A DNA stretch of 49,922 nucleotides from a bacterium (GTDB taxonomy: Bacteria; Fidelibacterota; Marinisomatia; Marinisomatales; TCS55). The position numbers and the translations under genes were made by a program. Where the stretch lies: positions 1 to 49,922 of the forward strand of contig SGYN01000010.1 in assembly GCA_004321715.1 (NCBI GenBank). The letters run 5' to 3'. Shown piece after piece: positions 18,501-25,969 of this stretch. Below the pieces are notes generated by a model. It was given only the letters and a program-made list of their open reading frames with translations. It was not told the DNA's origin and did no database searches. Within the stretch, counting starts at the first letter, position 1; each line of letters starts with the position of its first letter.

Positions 18501-18774
18501 ATATACCAGACTGGAATACAGCAAGCTTTCCGCTTCCTTTTGGCCACTCCAATCCAGAGTTTCCACTTATATGGTAACTAACTACATCTCCATGATTTCC
18601 ATGAATCGTACTTATTTGGTTCCCATCCCAAATTACATGTTCTACAGCTGAGGCTGCTGCTGATCTTGCCTGATGATCATGTGAAGAGGAATGAATTTCT
18701 CTTCCCATCGGCTCTGCAGACCATAGCACAGCCACTGCTATTATTGCGATAAGTAATTGTTGATAGTATTTCAT
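15583..18774 (-). CDS. Large secreted protein, operon partner of the TonB receptor
   Basis: A 1063-residue exported protein with a signal peptide (first ~19 residues). Its N-terminal domain contains GLEWPKGSGKLAVFQSGIWLA, a block I associate with long secreted proteins of this bacterial group. There is a calcium-type loop DVNGDGAYNPAD near residue 198, a fibronectin-like segment near 500-650 (YNVYQGASQNGPWERI), and a C-terminal sorting-like domain: NVFPNPYFGQNP, VRIFTISGDQIR, SGMYVAHVSI, EKVMKLAVF. This resembles the type A C-terminal domain although it ends differently. No enzyme motif is seen. A GGAGAG Shine-Dalgarno sequence precedes the ATG. By position it corresponds to the substrate-handling partner seen next to SusC-like receptors; that parallel is inferred. 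Confidence 0.78.
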   Translation of the reverse strand: MKYYQQLLIAIIAVAVLWSAEPMGREIHSSSHDHQARSAAASAVEHVIWDGNQISTIHGNHGDVVSYHISGNSGLEWPKGSGKLAVFQSGIWLASGRSKAPGADWVDEIRTAAAEYTVEFVPGSIGSSDANSGHIYELHKKEVDAFLENDWATFQAMSLELPITSVEGSSAFTEPIAKSLPTDDFLNWPVHDGAPWKDVNGDGAYNPADGDYPDILGDVFHWYVMNDGNAATHTPLWGTAPMNVDVQTSVFGFDQAGPMGNILFVRWVLINKGSDELDSVFVSMWHDDDVGDATDDLVGCDIASSVGYTYNDADGDNTYGVEAPAAGADFFQGPLVESVGDSATIFTWSKENGYHLRTFQDMKKLGMTSFVKYINGNPIFSDPETADETYNYMNGLVGTTGDPYVNPITGEESIFVHDGDPTTGSGWIDDVPGDRRYLMTSGPFYFAPGDTQEVVGALIIAAGSNWAKSITKMLYFDNFAQGAFDANFNVCSPPSPSVEVAQLDRKVVLSFEEGTDAIESYDCGSYAFQGYNVYQGASQNGPWERIATYDIVDGTKIILDLELDENTGELLELPSQFGSDSGLKHFLEVTYDKLSSRDLINNRKYYFAVTSYAYDPTAAKRVIESPINAIAAVPGAPGVGASLANTAKDTLATTHTSGISDASFDAIVVDPYLLTGEAYTVTFDVVDSSTYWFVKNSTGDVLGTDMLLPATEDYYAGLAFDKAPFWSVTNSITDGFIVSARDATFDPPTAAINAYATEDANDSTSIVYTGLSPANDGTWAGFLETTPLTQATSRPGADALQLDLELRFTESGSNGTYINGNASVVEAIQFPFELWSVEEDRQINAALYHIGGGTPLYEADSDNSGSYKFTINFMLIPVYENYDGSVLPDYHSNTNMGWGLKFDKNTTSFEPGNKFRIEFVNPLFPGVDVYTIDAAGAGVTSGDALSSQVESVNVFPNPYFGQNPEERNQLNRFVYFTNLGVGKTTVRIFTISGDQIRVMEKSIGSENSADRRLQWDLRNSFNIPVASGMYVAHVSIEDANGNSVGEKVMKLAVFMPEERLDVY

Positions 18775-18819
18775 TATAAAAATCTCTCCTTTATTTGGAA
18801 TTATCTATCCTAATTTTTC

Positions 18820-21800
18820 TTAGAAATCAACCCGAACACCCACTTGAACATGGCGTGCGCTAGCATAATTGGTTGGATATCCAATACGAGAACTATAAAG
18901 CTGTTCGCCAAACGCTTCACTTCCTATTGCATAATCATTAAGCCAATTTTGTCCAGCCTGAGTGGTTAAATATCCATCATTGTTAGGTAATCCAGAGTAA
19001 TTATACACATCCGTTACCATCTGATTATTAAATACATTATTTATGACACAGAAAACTCCAACTGCAACATTGTTTACCATAAATGTTTTATCTAATCGTA
19101 AATCAGCGTTGAAGGTGGATGGCATCACGCCAGAATTAAGAGCCGCAACCGGCTGATCAGATAACTGTCCACCAAAAATAGCTGTTCTCGGCTTTGAAGG
19201 TGTATACTTCATACCACTTCCATATCTGAACAACATATTTGCACCAAATAGCTTTAGAAGACCTTTATTTCCTGTCCTATAATCAAGAACCAAGCTTGCA
19301 GTATGGCGCTGATCAAAACTTAATGGAGATGTAAACGTTGGATCGTTTCCACCTAACCAAGCAATGCGATATCCCGTATCTGCATTTGAGCCTGTTCCTC
19401 CAGCATAGCTTAGAGTATAGTTTGCATCAACCTTCACATTGCCTAAACGTCGCGTTCTTAAAGAAAACGCCATTCCTTTATTGGTTGAAAAATCTCCATT
19501 GCTATACAGCGCGTATCCCGATGGAGATGCAGCAACATTCCTGATTTGAATGAAATCTTTTTTCTCTGTATAAAACATCGTTATATCAATACTAATGTCA
19601 TTCGTTACCAATTGCTTAAACCCAATTTCATACTCTGTAGTTTTTGTTGGTTGTAGCTCTGGATTATTTGAACGAGTATAGTTTCCCTGCTGAATATTTG
19701 ATAAAAAACGATTCCAACTTATATACAGGTTATCCCAACGCGCTGGTTGTAAATATTTTCCATAAGTCGCATGAAAGGCAGTGCGGTCTGTAATAGGAAA
19801 ACCAATCCCAATTCGTGGGCTTATCTGCTCAGAAGGCTTCACGTTAACTTGATGGGGAAGACCGTTAGAATCATCATCTGTTGGGGTAGCTGAAGTATAC
19901 TCCGAAGGGTCTGCAACGCCATCTCCGTTTCTATCATTAAAATATACTTGGCTTGATAAATAGCCTTCGCTATTAATAACAATGTTACTGTTCCCACCTG
20001 TTAACGGGTTAAAAACTTTATTTGCAGGATCGATGTAATCATACCGTAGACCAACATTTAAAATAAGATCATCTGTTTCAAACTTATCTTGAAAATATCC
20101 AGCCATGATAATTGGTGTCCGAGCTTTGTTAATATCTTGCATCAAGGAGGAAGACTCTGGCCCTCCAGTTACATCATACCCTACATTATCGGCATAAGCA
20201 CTTTTGTAGGCTTGAAATAGATAATCATCCCAATACCCAGAATAATCCGTACCGTTATATGTGTCGGATGGGTCTTGTTGATAATCAGGGGTTCCGTCTC
20301 CGCCAGCAACTAGCGCGCCCGCCCCATTGTTATAATCAGGATCCCATGTCCAGCGATCACTTGAATCAGAATACGGCTTGTTGCTATGGAAATATCTCGC
20401 AACGCTTCCACCAGACACCGAATAACTTCTTATTGTACCTTTTTCATATGCTCCACCCATTTTAAGCTCATGCTTACCATACTGCCACAAGAGATTTGCT
20501 TTAATTTCATCCCGTAGTTTTTCCGCTTTGTAAATGCCACTGTACCCACTATTTACACCAGCAACTGAATAGTTTGCTAGCTCTACTTGGGTTACCGGGG
20601 AAAGATTGACTCCTCTGTAAAGAGGGTTGACCCATGTTGTGTCGTAATTAATCCTATCAAAAGTAAGACTTTCACTATAATCCCAATAATCTCTTGTCAC
20701 TTCATTTCCGGACTCATTTATATAAATCCATTCTGGGGTTCCGCTAAGATCGTAATATTTTCCACCTTGTATATAGGGAACCTCATTAGAAGATAAAGAA
20801 CCATCTTCATAAACAAACTTACCATATCCATCTTTTGTTACAGGATCATACGAATTATCTTTAATAGAACCACGACTGTACTGAATATTAAAAAACATTT
20901 TGTCTACGCTTGGAATATTACCTGAAAGCCTTGTGTAGAAAGTTGACATTTCACTTTCGGACTGGCTGTATCTATGCTTTAAACTTCCGGTTGTTTGCGC
21001 AGCGTCCATTGTGCTTGCATCATTATAATAAGCGAATAATGATCTAGAGTGCGAATAGTTTGAGCTATGAGAATCAAACAAAGCACCACCAAATTTTAAT
21101 CTCCAAGCAAACGGTGTTAACGCTTCCAAGTCAACTAGTAAGTTCCAGTTTGCATTTAAGCGTTTGTACCAATTATCAGACCTTGGTCCGTATACAAATT
21201 TTATATCATCATCACCCAAAAGAAGATAGTTTGGCGCTGTATAAGAACCGCTGCCATCTGCATCGGTAAATGACTCGCCAGCGTCCCAAATAGTGTTTCC
21301 ATTGGCATCAACAAATGCTTCCCCATTATTTGGAAGACCATTTGCAGTATTAAGCTTGCTTTTATCTATTAAAGGAAATGAGCCTCCAGCTGGGCTATCA
21401 TCTTCATTAATAGTTTCTACTGCGCCATAAAACTTGATGAAATCTAGAGCAGGAAGTGGGCCACCAACGCCAAATGACGCTAACTGATAACCATAAGAAT
21501 ATAGTTTATCCCTGTCTTCGCTAGGGGTGCTTGCCCCTACGTCTGTAATTAATTCGCTAGTAACTGATAGTTTGTTGCCACCTGTTTTTGTCGTTGTATT
21601 TACAATACCAGATCCAGCACTTCCGTATTCTGCTCCAAAACCTCCAGCCTGAACGGACACCTCTTCAATACTAATGTTTGGGATTGTTCCTCTTTTAGTC
21701 AAAGAATAAGGGTCTACAGTACTAACACCATCTGTATAGTAAGCAACCTCCTCTGATCGCCCACCTCGAATGTGCAGAGATCCTTCATCATCAACTACGC

Positions 21801-22266
21801 TAGTTTGCAGCGCTACTACATTTGTGACACCGCGAATTGGAAGGTTTTTTATATCTTCCGAGCGAACAACGCGTACTTCATTTGTTGCATTGACTTCAAT
21901 TAGAGGTTTTTCAGCAGTTACTGAAACTGCTTGACCTTCAATAACTTCTGGCTCCATATCGATGGCGCCCATATTAGTAGTTAAGTCAACAGTTGAACGT
22001 ACATTGGAAATGTTTAAAGAAGTATACCCTATAAATGAAAACTGAACATTATAAAGACCCGGTGGGACTTCCATTACATAATATTCTCCATTGGCATCTG
22101 TTGCCGCCCCCATGGATGTTCCTTCTAAAAGAACATTTACTCCTGGCAGTGGGTTACCGGTCTCCTTATCAAGCACTTTTCCTGTGATTTTCCCAGTTTG
22201 ACCTGCGGTTAAAATCATAGAAAACATTGCCATGATTCCAAGTGTTTTTAAGAAACGTCTATACAT
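18820..22266 (-). CDS. TonB-dependent receptor with carboxypeptidase-regulatory-like domain
   Basis: A 1148-residue outer-membrane active transporter. The order is signal peptide (1-21), a CarboxypepD_reg-like beta domain (about 24-105; GKVLDKETGNPLPGVNVLLEGT, GEYYVMEVPPGLYNVQFSFIGY), a plug (about 110-230; VSVTAEKPLIEV, LHIRGGRSEEVAYYTDGV, GAEYGSAGSGIVNTTTKTGG), and then a barrel ending VQVGVRVDF with terminal Phe. Two extracellular-loop segments match 12-residue EF-hand calcium loops (D320-E331 and D778-E789). The ligand is unknown. A near-consensus promoter and an operator-like dyad lie upstream, and GGAG precedes the ATG. It leads the operon with the secreted proteins and PorV. Confidence 0.93.
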   Translation of the reverse strand: MYRRFLKTLGIMAMFSMILTAGQTGKITGKVLDKETGNPLPGVNVLLEGTSMGAATDANGEYYVMEVPPGLYNVQFSFIGYTSLNISNVRSTVDLTTNMGAIDMEPEVIEGQAVSVTAEKPLIEVNATNEVRVVRSEDIKNLPIRGVTNVVALQTSVVDDEGSLHIRGGRSEEVAYYTDGVSTVDPYSLTKRGTIPNISIEEVSVQAGGFGAEYGSAGSGIVNTTTKTGGNKLSVTSELITDVGASTPSEDRDKLYSYGYQLASFGVGGPLPALDFIKFYGAVETINEDDSPAGGSFPLIDKSKLNTANGLPNNGEAFVDANGNTIWDAGESFTDADGSGSYTAPNYLLLGDDDIKFVYGPRSDNWYKRLNANWNLLVDLEALTPFAWRLKFGGALFDSHSSNYSHSRSLFAYYNDASTMDAAQTTGSLKHRYSQSESEMSTFYTRLSGNIPSVDKMFFNIQYSRGSIKDNSYDPVTKDGYGKFVYEDGSLSSNEVPYIQGGKYYDLSGTPEWIYINESGNEVTRDYWDYSESLTFDRINYDTTWVNPLYRGVNLSPVTQVELANYSVAGVNSGYSGIYKAEKLRDEIKANLLWQYGKHELKMGGAYEKGTIRSYSVSGGSVARYFHSNKPYSDSSDRWTWDPDYNNGAGALVAGGDGTPDYQQDPSDTYNGTDYSGYWDDYLFQAYKSAYADNVGYDVTGGPESSSLMQDINKARTPIIMAGYFQDKFETDDLILNVGLRYDYIDPANKVFNPLTGGNSNIVINSEGYLSSQVYFNDRNGDGVADPSEYTSATPTDDDSNGLPHQVNVKPSEQISPRIGIGFPITDRTAFHATYGKYLQPARWDNLYISWNRFLSNIQQGNYTRSNNPELQPTKTTEYEIGFKQLVTNDISIDITMFYTEKKDFIQIRNVAASPSGYALYSNGDFSTNKGMAFSLRTRRLGNVKVDANYTLSYAGGTGSNADTGYRIAWLGGNDPTFTSPLSFDQRHTASLVLDYRTGNKGLLKLFGANMLFRYGSGMKYTPSKPRTAIFGGQLSDQPVAALNSGVMPSTFNADLRLDKTFMVNNVAVGVFCVINNVFNNQMVTDVYNYSGLPNNDGYLTTQAGQNWLNDYAIGSEAFGEQLYSSRIGYPTNYASARHVQVGVRVDF

Positions 22267-22319
22267 ATCTTATGTCTCCGAATTAATTAAATAATTGTTA
22301 AATCTCTCTAAAAAATTAG

Positions 22320-22352
22320 ACTATTACAGTCTATTATTTACACTGTAATAGT
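22320..22352. promoter_or_regulatory. Operator-like perfect dyad at the TonB receptor promoter
   Basis: An 11-bp perfect inverted repeat, ACTATTACAGT and ACTGTAATAGT, at 22320-22330 and 22342-22352, separated by 11 bases. It begins directly downstream of the -10 box and should cover the transcription start. Only part of it would therefore be in the RNA, and a DNA-binding dimer is more likely than an RNA hairpin. Spacing of about two helical turns between half-site centres fits a dimeric repressor. The regulator is not in the window as far as I can tell. Confidence 0.65.
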
Positions 22353-22353
22353 G

Positions 22354-22382
22354 ATATTAGAAGGTTTTAAACAATGTGTCAA
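22354..22382 (-). promoter_or_regulatory. Strong sigma-70-type promoter of the TonB receptor operon
   Basis: On the minus strand TTGACA (22382-22377) is separated by exactly 17 bases from TAATAT (22359-22354), one of the best matches to the housekeeping promoter consensus in this window. The start site would be near 22347, giving an ~80-base leader before the receptor ATG at 22266. It is the only large gap in this part of the window (22267-22425). Confidence 0.75.
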
Positions 22383-22425
22383 GTATTTATTAATATTATA
22401 TAGATTAGTAAACTCTGATTAATAA

Positions 22426-23133
22426 TTAAAAAACAGGATGAAAATCACCATCTAATAGCATCCAAACTGCCATTACAATCATTATAAAGTTCTCTATAAA
22501 TGTAGCTTTTGTCATAGGGAGCTTCAATGCCGTCCCTAGGCATGCGCATTGAATATTGGCTTTGTCTATTAATGATCGAGCTACGCCTATGGTGGTTATA
22601 CCAAGTATTACCACTGTGATAACAAGAGAAATCAATAGCTGGTATCTTAGAAGAAAAAATAACCCCAAAATCGTTTCAATAATTGGATATATCCATCCAT
22701 ACATCGGCAATATCTTTGCGATTGGATCATACATAGAAAAAGAAGATGGGAAATTCTTGTAATCCAAAAATTTGAAAAAGCTGAATACTATGTAAAAAAG
22801 GCCCATGAAATCATACATGAAATCATGTAAGTGAAAACTTGATCTGTTCATAATTACAGCAGATACAGTAATATAAAAAAATATTAGAAATAGGGGAAAT
22901 AACTGTCTTGCTTGAGAGGTTAAACCATTTGTGTCTGTTTCTATTTTCTCCTGCCGTTCTTTACTGATAAATGACTCGTACCCTGCGTCTTTTACAGCTT
23001 TAATCAAGTCATCCGGCTGCGCTTCCCCTACAATAATTGCGCTTTTTGATGAAAGATCAACTTCAGCCTGTAAAACTCCATCTACAGCTGACAAGGCCTT
23101 TTTCACTTTAGATACGCATGCGGCGCAATGCAT
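22426..23133 (-). CDS. HMA-domain protein fused to MauE-like membrane domain
   Basis: A 235-residue protein from the first ATG. The N-terminus is a heavy-metal-associated domain with the metal-binding CxxC in MHCAACVSKVKKAL. A linker and then about four membrane helices (roughly residues 75-230) follow, resembling MauE/DoxX redox-associated membrane proteins. A CACLG motif near residue 194 could be a redox or metal site. Soft-metal (copper-like) binding or transfer is the likely role, by family. The first HMA strand (ILVQIDG) is encoded upstream of this ATG, in frame, so the true start may be a non-AUG codon as far up as ATT 23169, overlapping the cytochrome gene's stop; see findings. It is the last gene of a seven-gene operon. 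Confidence 0.8.
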   Translation of the reverse strand: MHCAACVSKVKKALSAVDGVLQAEVDLSSKSAIIVGEAQPDDLIKAVKDAGYESFISKERQEKIETDTNGLTSQARQLFPLFLIFFYITVSAVIMNRSSFHLHDFMYDFMGLFYIVFSFFKFLDYKNFPSSFSMYDPIAKILPMYGWIYPIIETILGLFFLLRYQLLISLVITVVILGITTIGVARSLIDKANIQCACLGTALKLPMTKATFIENFIMIVMAVWMLLDGDFHPVF

Positions 23134-23161
23134 CCCATCAATCTGTACTAGTATATTTTTT

Positions 23162-25192
23162 TTAATAATTTAGTCCTTTAAGCAAAGACAGAGCCTGTTG
23201 GTTGTTGGGTTCTAGTGAAATTAACTTATACAAAAATGCTTTTGCCTCTTCTTTTTTCCCTCGTTCCAAGCTAACAGTAGCTAACGTTCCATAGGATGCG
23301 CTAAACGTAGGATCATTAGCAATGACCCGTTTACTATAATCTTCTGCCGCATCAAAATCTTTTTCAATTATAGCAATATTTGCCATATTATGCATAGCAA
23401 ATAAATGATCTGGATTATATTGTATTGCTTTCAAAAAATTAAATGTTGCAGTTTCTAAATCGCTATTTTTATAAAACTCTAGCTCTCCTATTTTATTGTA
23501 AGCAGTGGCAAAATAAGGGTCAATCTTTACGGCTCTATTATATGCCCGCTGTGCTTCTTTAATATTTTCAGTTAATAATAATGCATCCCCATATTCTTTC
23601 CAAACCTTTGCATTGTCAACATTTAGATTAATTGCTCTTAACAGATACGAAAGCGATTGTTGTAAGTCTTGATCAAGGTACAGTCTTCCGAGTTGATACA
23701 TTGACCACATGTGATTGGGGTCTAATTGTGCTACTTTTTTATACAAAACAATTGACTTCTTATTTTTACCTTGTAGCTGAAATGCTCTTGCAAGATTGTA
23801 ATTGCCTTCAATATGATTCGGTTTGCGCTCCAATCCTTTATTCAGTAATAAAACTGCTTTTTTAAGATACGATAGGTCGTTATGACGATTTTCGTAAAAA
23901 TTGACATAGGCAATCCCTTTTCTAATATCGCTTGCGTCATCTTTTTCATCAAAAAAATCAATTAGATTTACTGGCTGCTCTCGTTCGCGCAACACTTTAT
24001 TTTCACTATCGTTAAGAACTTTAATGTTCTTTCGTATCCAGTGATCGGTAAAATTTACATGTAGTATATCTTCCGTGGCTCCTTGCTTCATATGACAGCG
24101 AACACAATCACCCTGTACGCTATGGCTTTCAATTTTGCTTAACCTTTGTGGCTGGTGGCAGCTAAGACATTGATTATTAAAATAATCTCGCTTTCTATCC
24201 TGTACAGGTTCGTGCGGGTTATGGCAAGTTGTGCATGTCATTCCTCCGTTGCTTTTTACAAAACATGCGCTTAGGCTTAGTCGGCCACCATGGCTTGCTA
24301 TTCGAAAATCTCCTTTCGGAAGCTGGTCTTCAATAAAGACTGTTTTTATTGCGCTTAATTTCATGGCCGGTCGGAAATCTGTGCTGCTTTTTCCTGATTT
24401 AAATACGCTGATTTCTCCTTGCAAATGGCACTGTCGACAAACATCCATCTGTAAATCTGCAGATAAATGTGCAGGGTTTACAATGGTTCTATCAATGTCA
24501 TCTTCGTTTTTCCTTTTGGTTGGGCTTTTATGTTTCTGTACATGTAGCTGTCCTGGTCCATGGCACCGTTCGCAGCTAATTCCCTCAGAAATTTTATTTG
24601 TAAAACGATTGACTGAAAACTTTTCAAAGGAGTTATATCCGTTGTGACAATGCATACATTCTTCAACAATCGGTCGATTAAAACGCATGTTTATATTTTC
24701 ATATCCTGGGCTTAAATCCCACATGGCTTTTTCGCTATACCATGTTATGGGCATTTCATTTATATAGCCATTTACATTAGTTAAGTAGGTTCTGTTATTA
24801 TTACCTGAACCAACAATAAAATCGACCTTACGTTTTAGTTCGTGCACTCGAACCCCTTTTTCATTTTCACGATATTCTACTTGAAAATAGTCTTTTCCAT
24901 CTTTAATCGCTTCATAGTATAGATTGGTTTTATGATCATAAATATGATTTCCAGGGGTAAATTTTTCTATTGGCGGTTGATTGTTTGGCTTATAAAAAGA
25001 ACGCCCCATGCCTGTTCTCAAATAAGAATTATAGATATCTTGATGGCAATACGCACATTCCTCATTTCCTACGTAGGATACATGTGATGCCAAGTTATAA
25101 TATTCAACCCTTGTTCGGTTAAATAGTATGTAATACAAAAAAAGGGAGGCAAAAACTAATGCTATAACTGCCGTATAAATTCGGCTATTCAT
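23162..25192 (-). CDS. Heptaheme cytochrome c with C-terminal TPR domain
   Basis: A 676-residue protein anchored by one N-terminal helix (residues 5-24) with its body in the periplasm. Seven CxxCH heme-attachment motifs have their histidines at residues 50, 183, 211, 256, 324, 346 and 367. The arrangement resembles the cytochrome c554-like domain of TPR-linked multiheme proteins. Residues ~420-672 form about seven tetratricopeptide repeats (NYNLARAFQLQGKNKKSIVLY and similar). It probably carries electrons and docks a partner through the TPRs. Redox partners are unknown. It follows the LolA-like gene by 36 bases and is directly followed by the HMA-MauE-like gene, so the pair may form one redox or metal unit. 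Confidence 0.9.
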   Translation of the reverse strand: MNSRIYTAVIALVFASLFLYYILFNRTRVEYYNLASHVSYVGNEECAYCHQDIYNSYLRTGMGRSFYKPNNQPPIEKFTPGNHIYDHKTNLYYEAIKDGKDYFQVEYRENEKGVRVHELKRKVDFIVGSGNNNRTYLTNVNGYINEMPITWYSEKAMWDLSPGYENINMRFNRPIVEECMHCHNGYNSFEKFSVNRFTNKISEGISCERCHGPGQLHVQKHKSPTKRKNEDDIDRTIVNPAHLSADLQMDVCRQCHLQGEISVFKSGKSSTDFRPAMKLSAIKTVFIEDQLPKGDFRIASHGGRLSLSACFVKSNGGMTCTTCHNPHEPVQDRKRDYFNNQCLSCHQPQRLSKIESHSVQGDCVRCHMKQGATEDILHVNFTDHWIRKNIKVLNDSENKVLREREQPVNLIDFFDEKDDASDIRKGIAYVNFYENRHNDLSYLKKAVLLLNKGLERKPNHIEGNYNLARAFQLQGKNKKSIVLYKKVAQLDPNHMWSMYQLGRLYLDQDLQQSLSYLLRAINLNVDNAKVWKEYGDALLLTENIKEAQRAYNRAVKIDPYFATAYNKIGELEFYKNSDLETATFNFLKAIQYNPDHLFAMHNMANIAIIEKDFDAAEDYSKRVIANDPTFSASYGTLATVSLERGKKEEAKAFLYKLISLEPNNQQALSLLKGLNY

Positions 25193-25228
25193 TTTAAGAA
25201 AGGATAGTGTTGACTGTCTTTTACCAAC

Positions 25229-25969
25229 CTATTTGCGGAGATTTGATTTAGAAAAACGTCTTTCTGGGATATCAATATCAAACTTGATATCATCTATATG
25301 CCATTCCGTGCCTTTACTGTTTCTCTTTAGTTCATCCTTAAATAAATATTGTGAGGGAAACCATCTTCCTTGAATTTTCTTAACACCTTCCATCGATGCA
25401 GTTTTCAGCAGTTTCCCGCTTTTTGCATACATCTCTTCTTTTATTGGCAGTAAATATTCTTTATCTATCCAAGCCCTACGCTGCGGGTACGATAATCCTT
25501 TCACTTTTGATTTTAATAACATAATCCAGTGGTCCCGCCCATCAATGATTACAGAACCTTCTAATATAGCATCATACAATTCTATTAAAGGGCGATCTTC
25601 CATCATATCATTGTAAGACATGTCGGAACCCATAACAGATTGCCTTAACATATGTCCTGAGATCTGAATCACGCGATCTGTTTGCGGCGAATATGTCCAG
25701 AGCTTATCATCCAACTTTAACATTTTTGTTCCTGCTTCACGTGGGGGTGATAAATATTCTGTAAATGCCTGATTGATCCCAACAACCCAGTTTTTTGATT
25801 CAATAGTTCTGCTTGATCTTCTGCCGTGCACAATCATTTTACTCGTAACTACTCTACTTTTTGCATTCAGATTCTTATCCATTGCAGAAATAATTTCTTG
25901 TACAGTTAATTCATTTGACTGTCCCATTAGAAAACCAAATGATATCAGAATAATAATTTTAACTATCAT
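25229..25969 (-). CDS. LolA-like outer-membrane lipoprotein-sorting protein
   Basis: A 246-residue periplasmic protein with a short signal peptide (ending near LMGQS) and a LolA/LolB-like fold of the family annotated as outer membrane lipoprotein-sorting protein. Typical blocks are VTSKMIVHGRRSSRTIESKNWV, FTEYLSPPREAGTKMLKLDDKLWTY, GSDMSYNDMMED and YPQRRAWIDKEYLLPIKEEMY. Such proteins are thought to carry hydrophobic cargo. It overlaps the upstream permease by 4 bases (ATGA), so its expression is coupled to the ABC exporter, and the two probably work together. The cargo is unknown. Confidence 0.86.
   Translation of the reverse strand: MIVKIIILISFGFLMGQSNELTVQEIISAMDKNLNAKSRVVTSKMIVHGRRSSRTIESKNWVVGINQAFTEYLSPPREAGTKMLKLDDKLWTYSPQTDRVIQISGHMLRQSVMGSDMSYNDMMEDRPLIELYDAILEGSVIIDGRDHWIMLLKSKVKGLSYPQRRAWIDKEYLLPIKEEMYAKSGKLLKTASMEGVKKIQGRWFPSQYLFKDELKRNSKGTEWHIDDIKFDIDIPERRFSKSNLRK

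Noticed and set aside
22386-22425. Terminator after the HMA-MauE-like gene
   Set aside because: Only short AT-rich complementarity and no GC-rich stem; not convincing.
24231-24647. A 138-codon plus-strand open frame opposite the cytochrome gene
   Set aside because: The minus-strand frame carries seven CxxCH motifs and is clearly the coding one; this is its antisense shadow.
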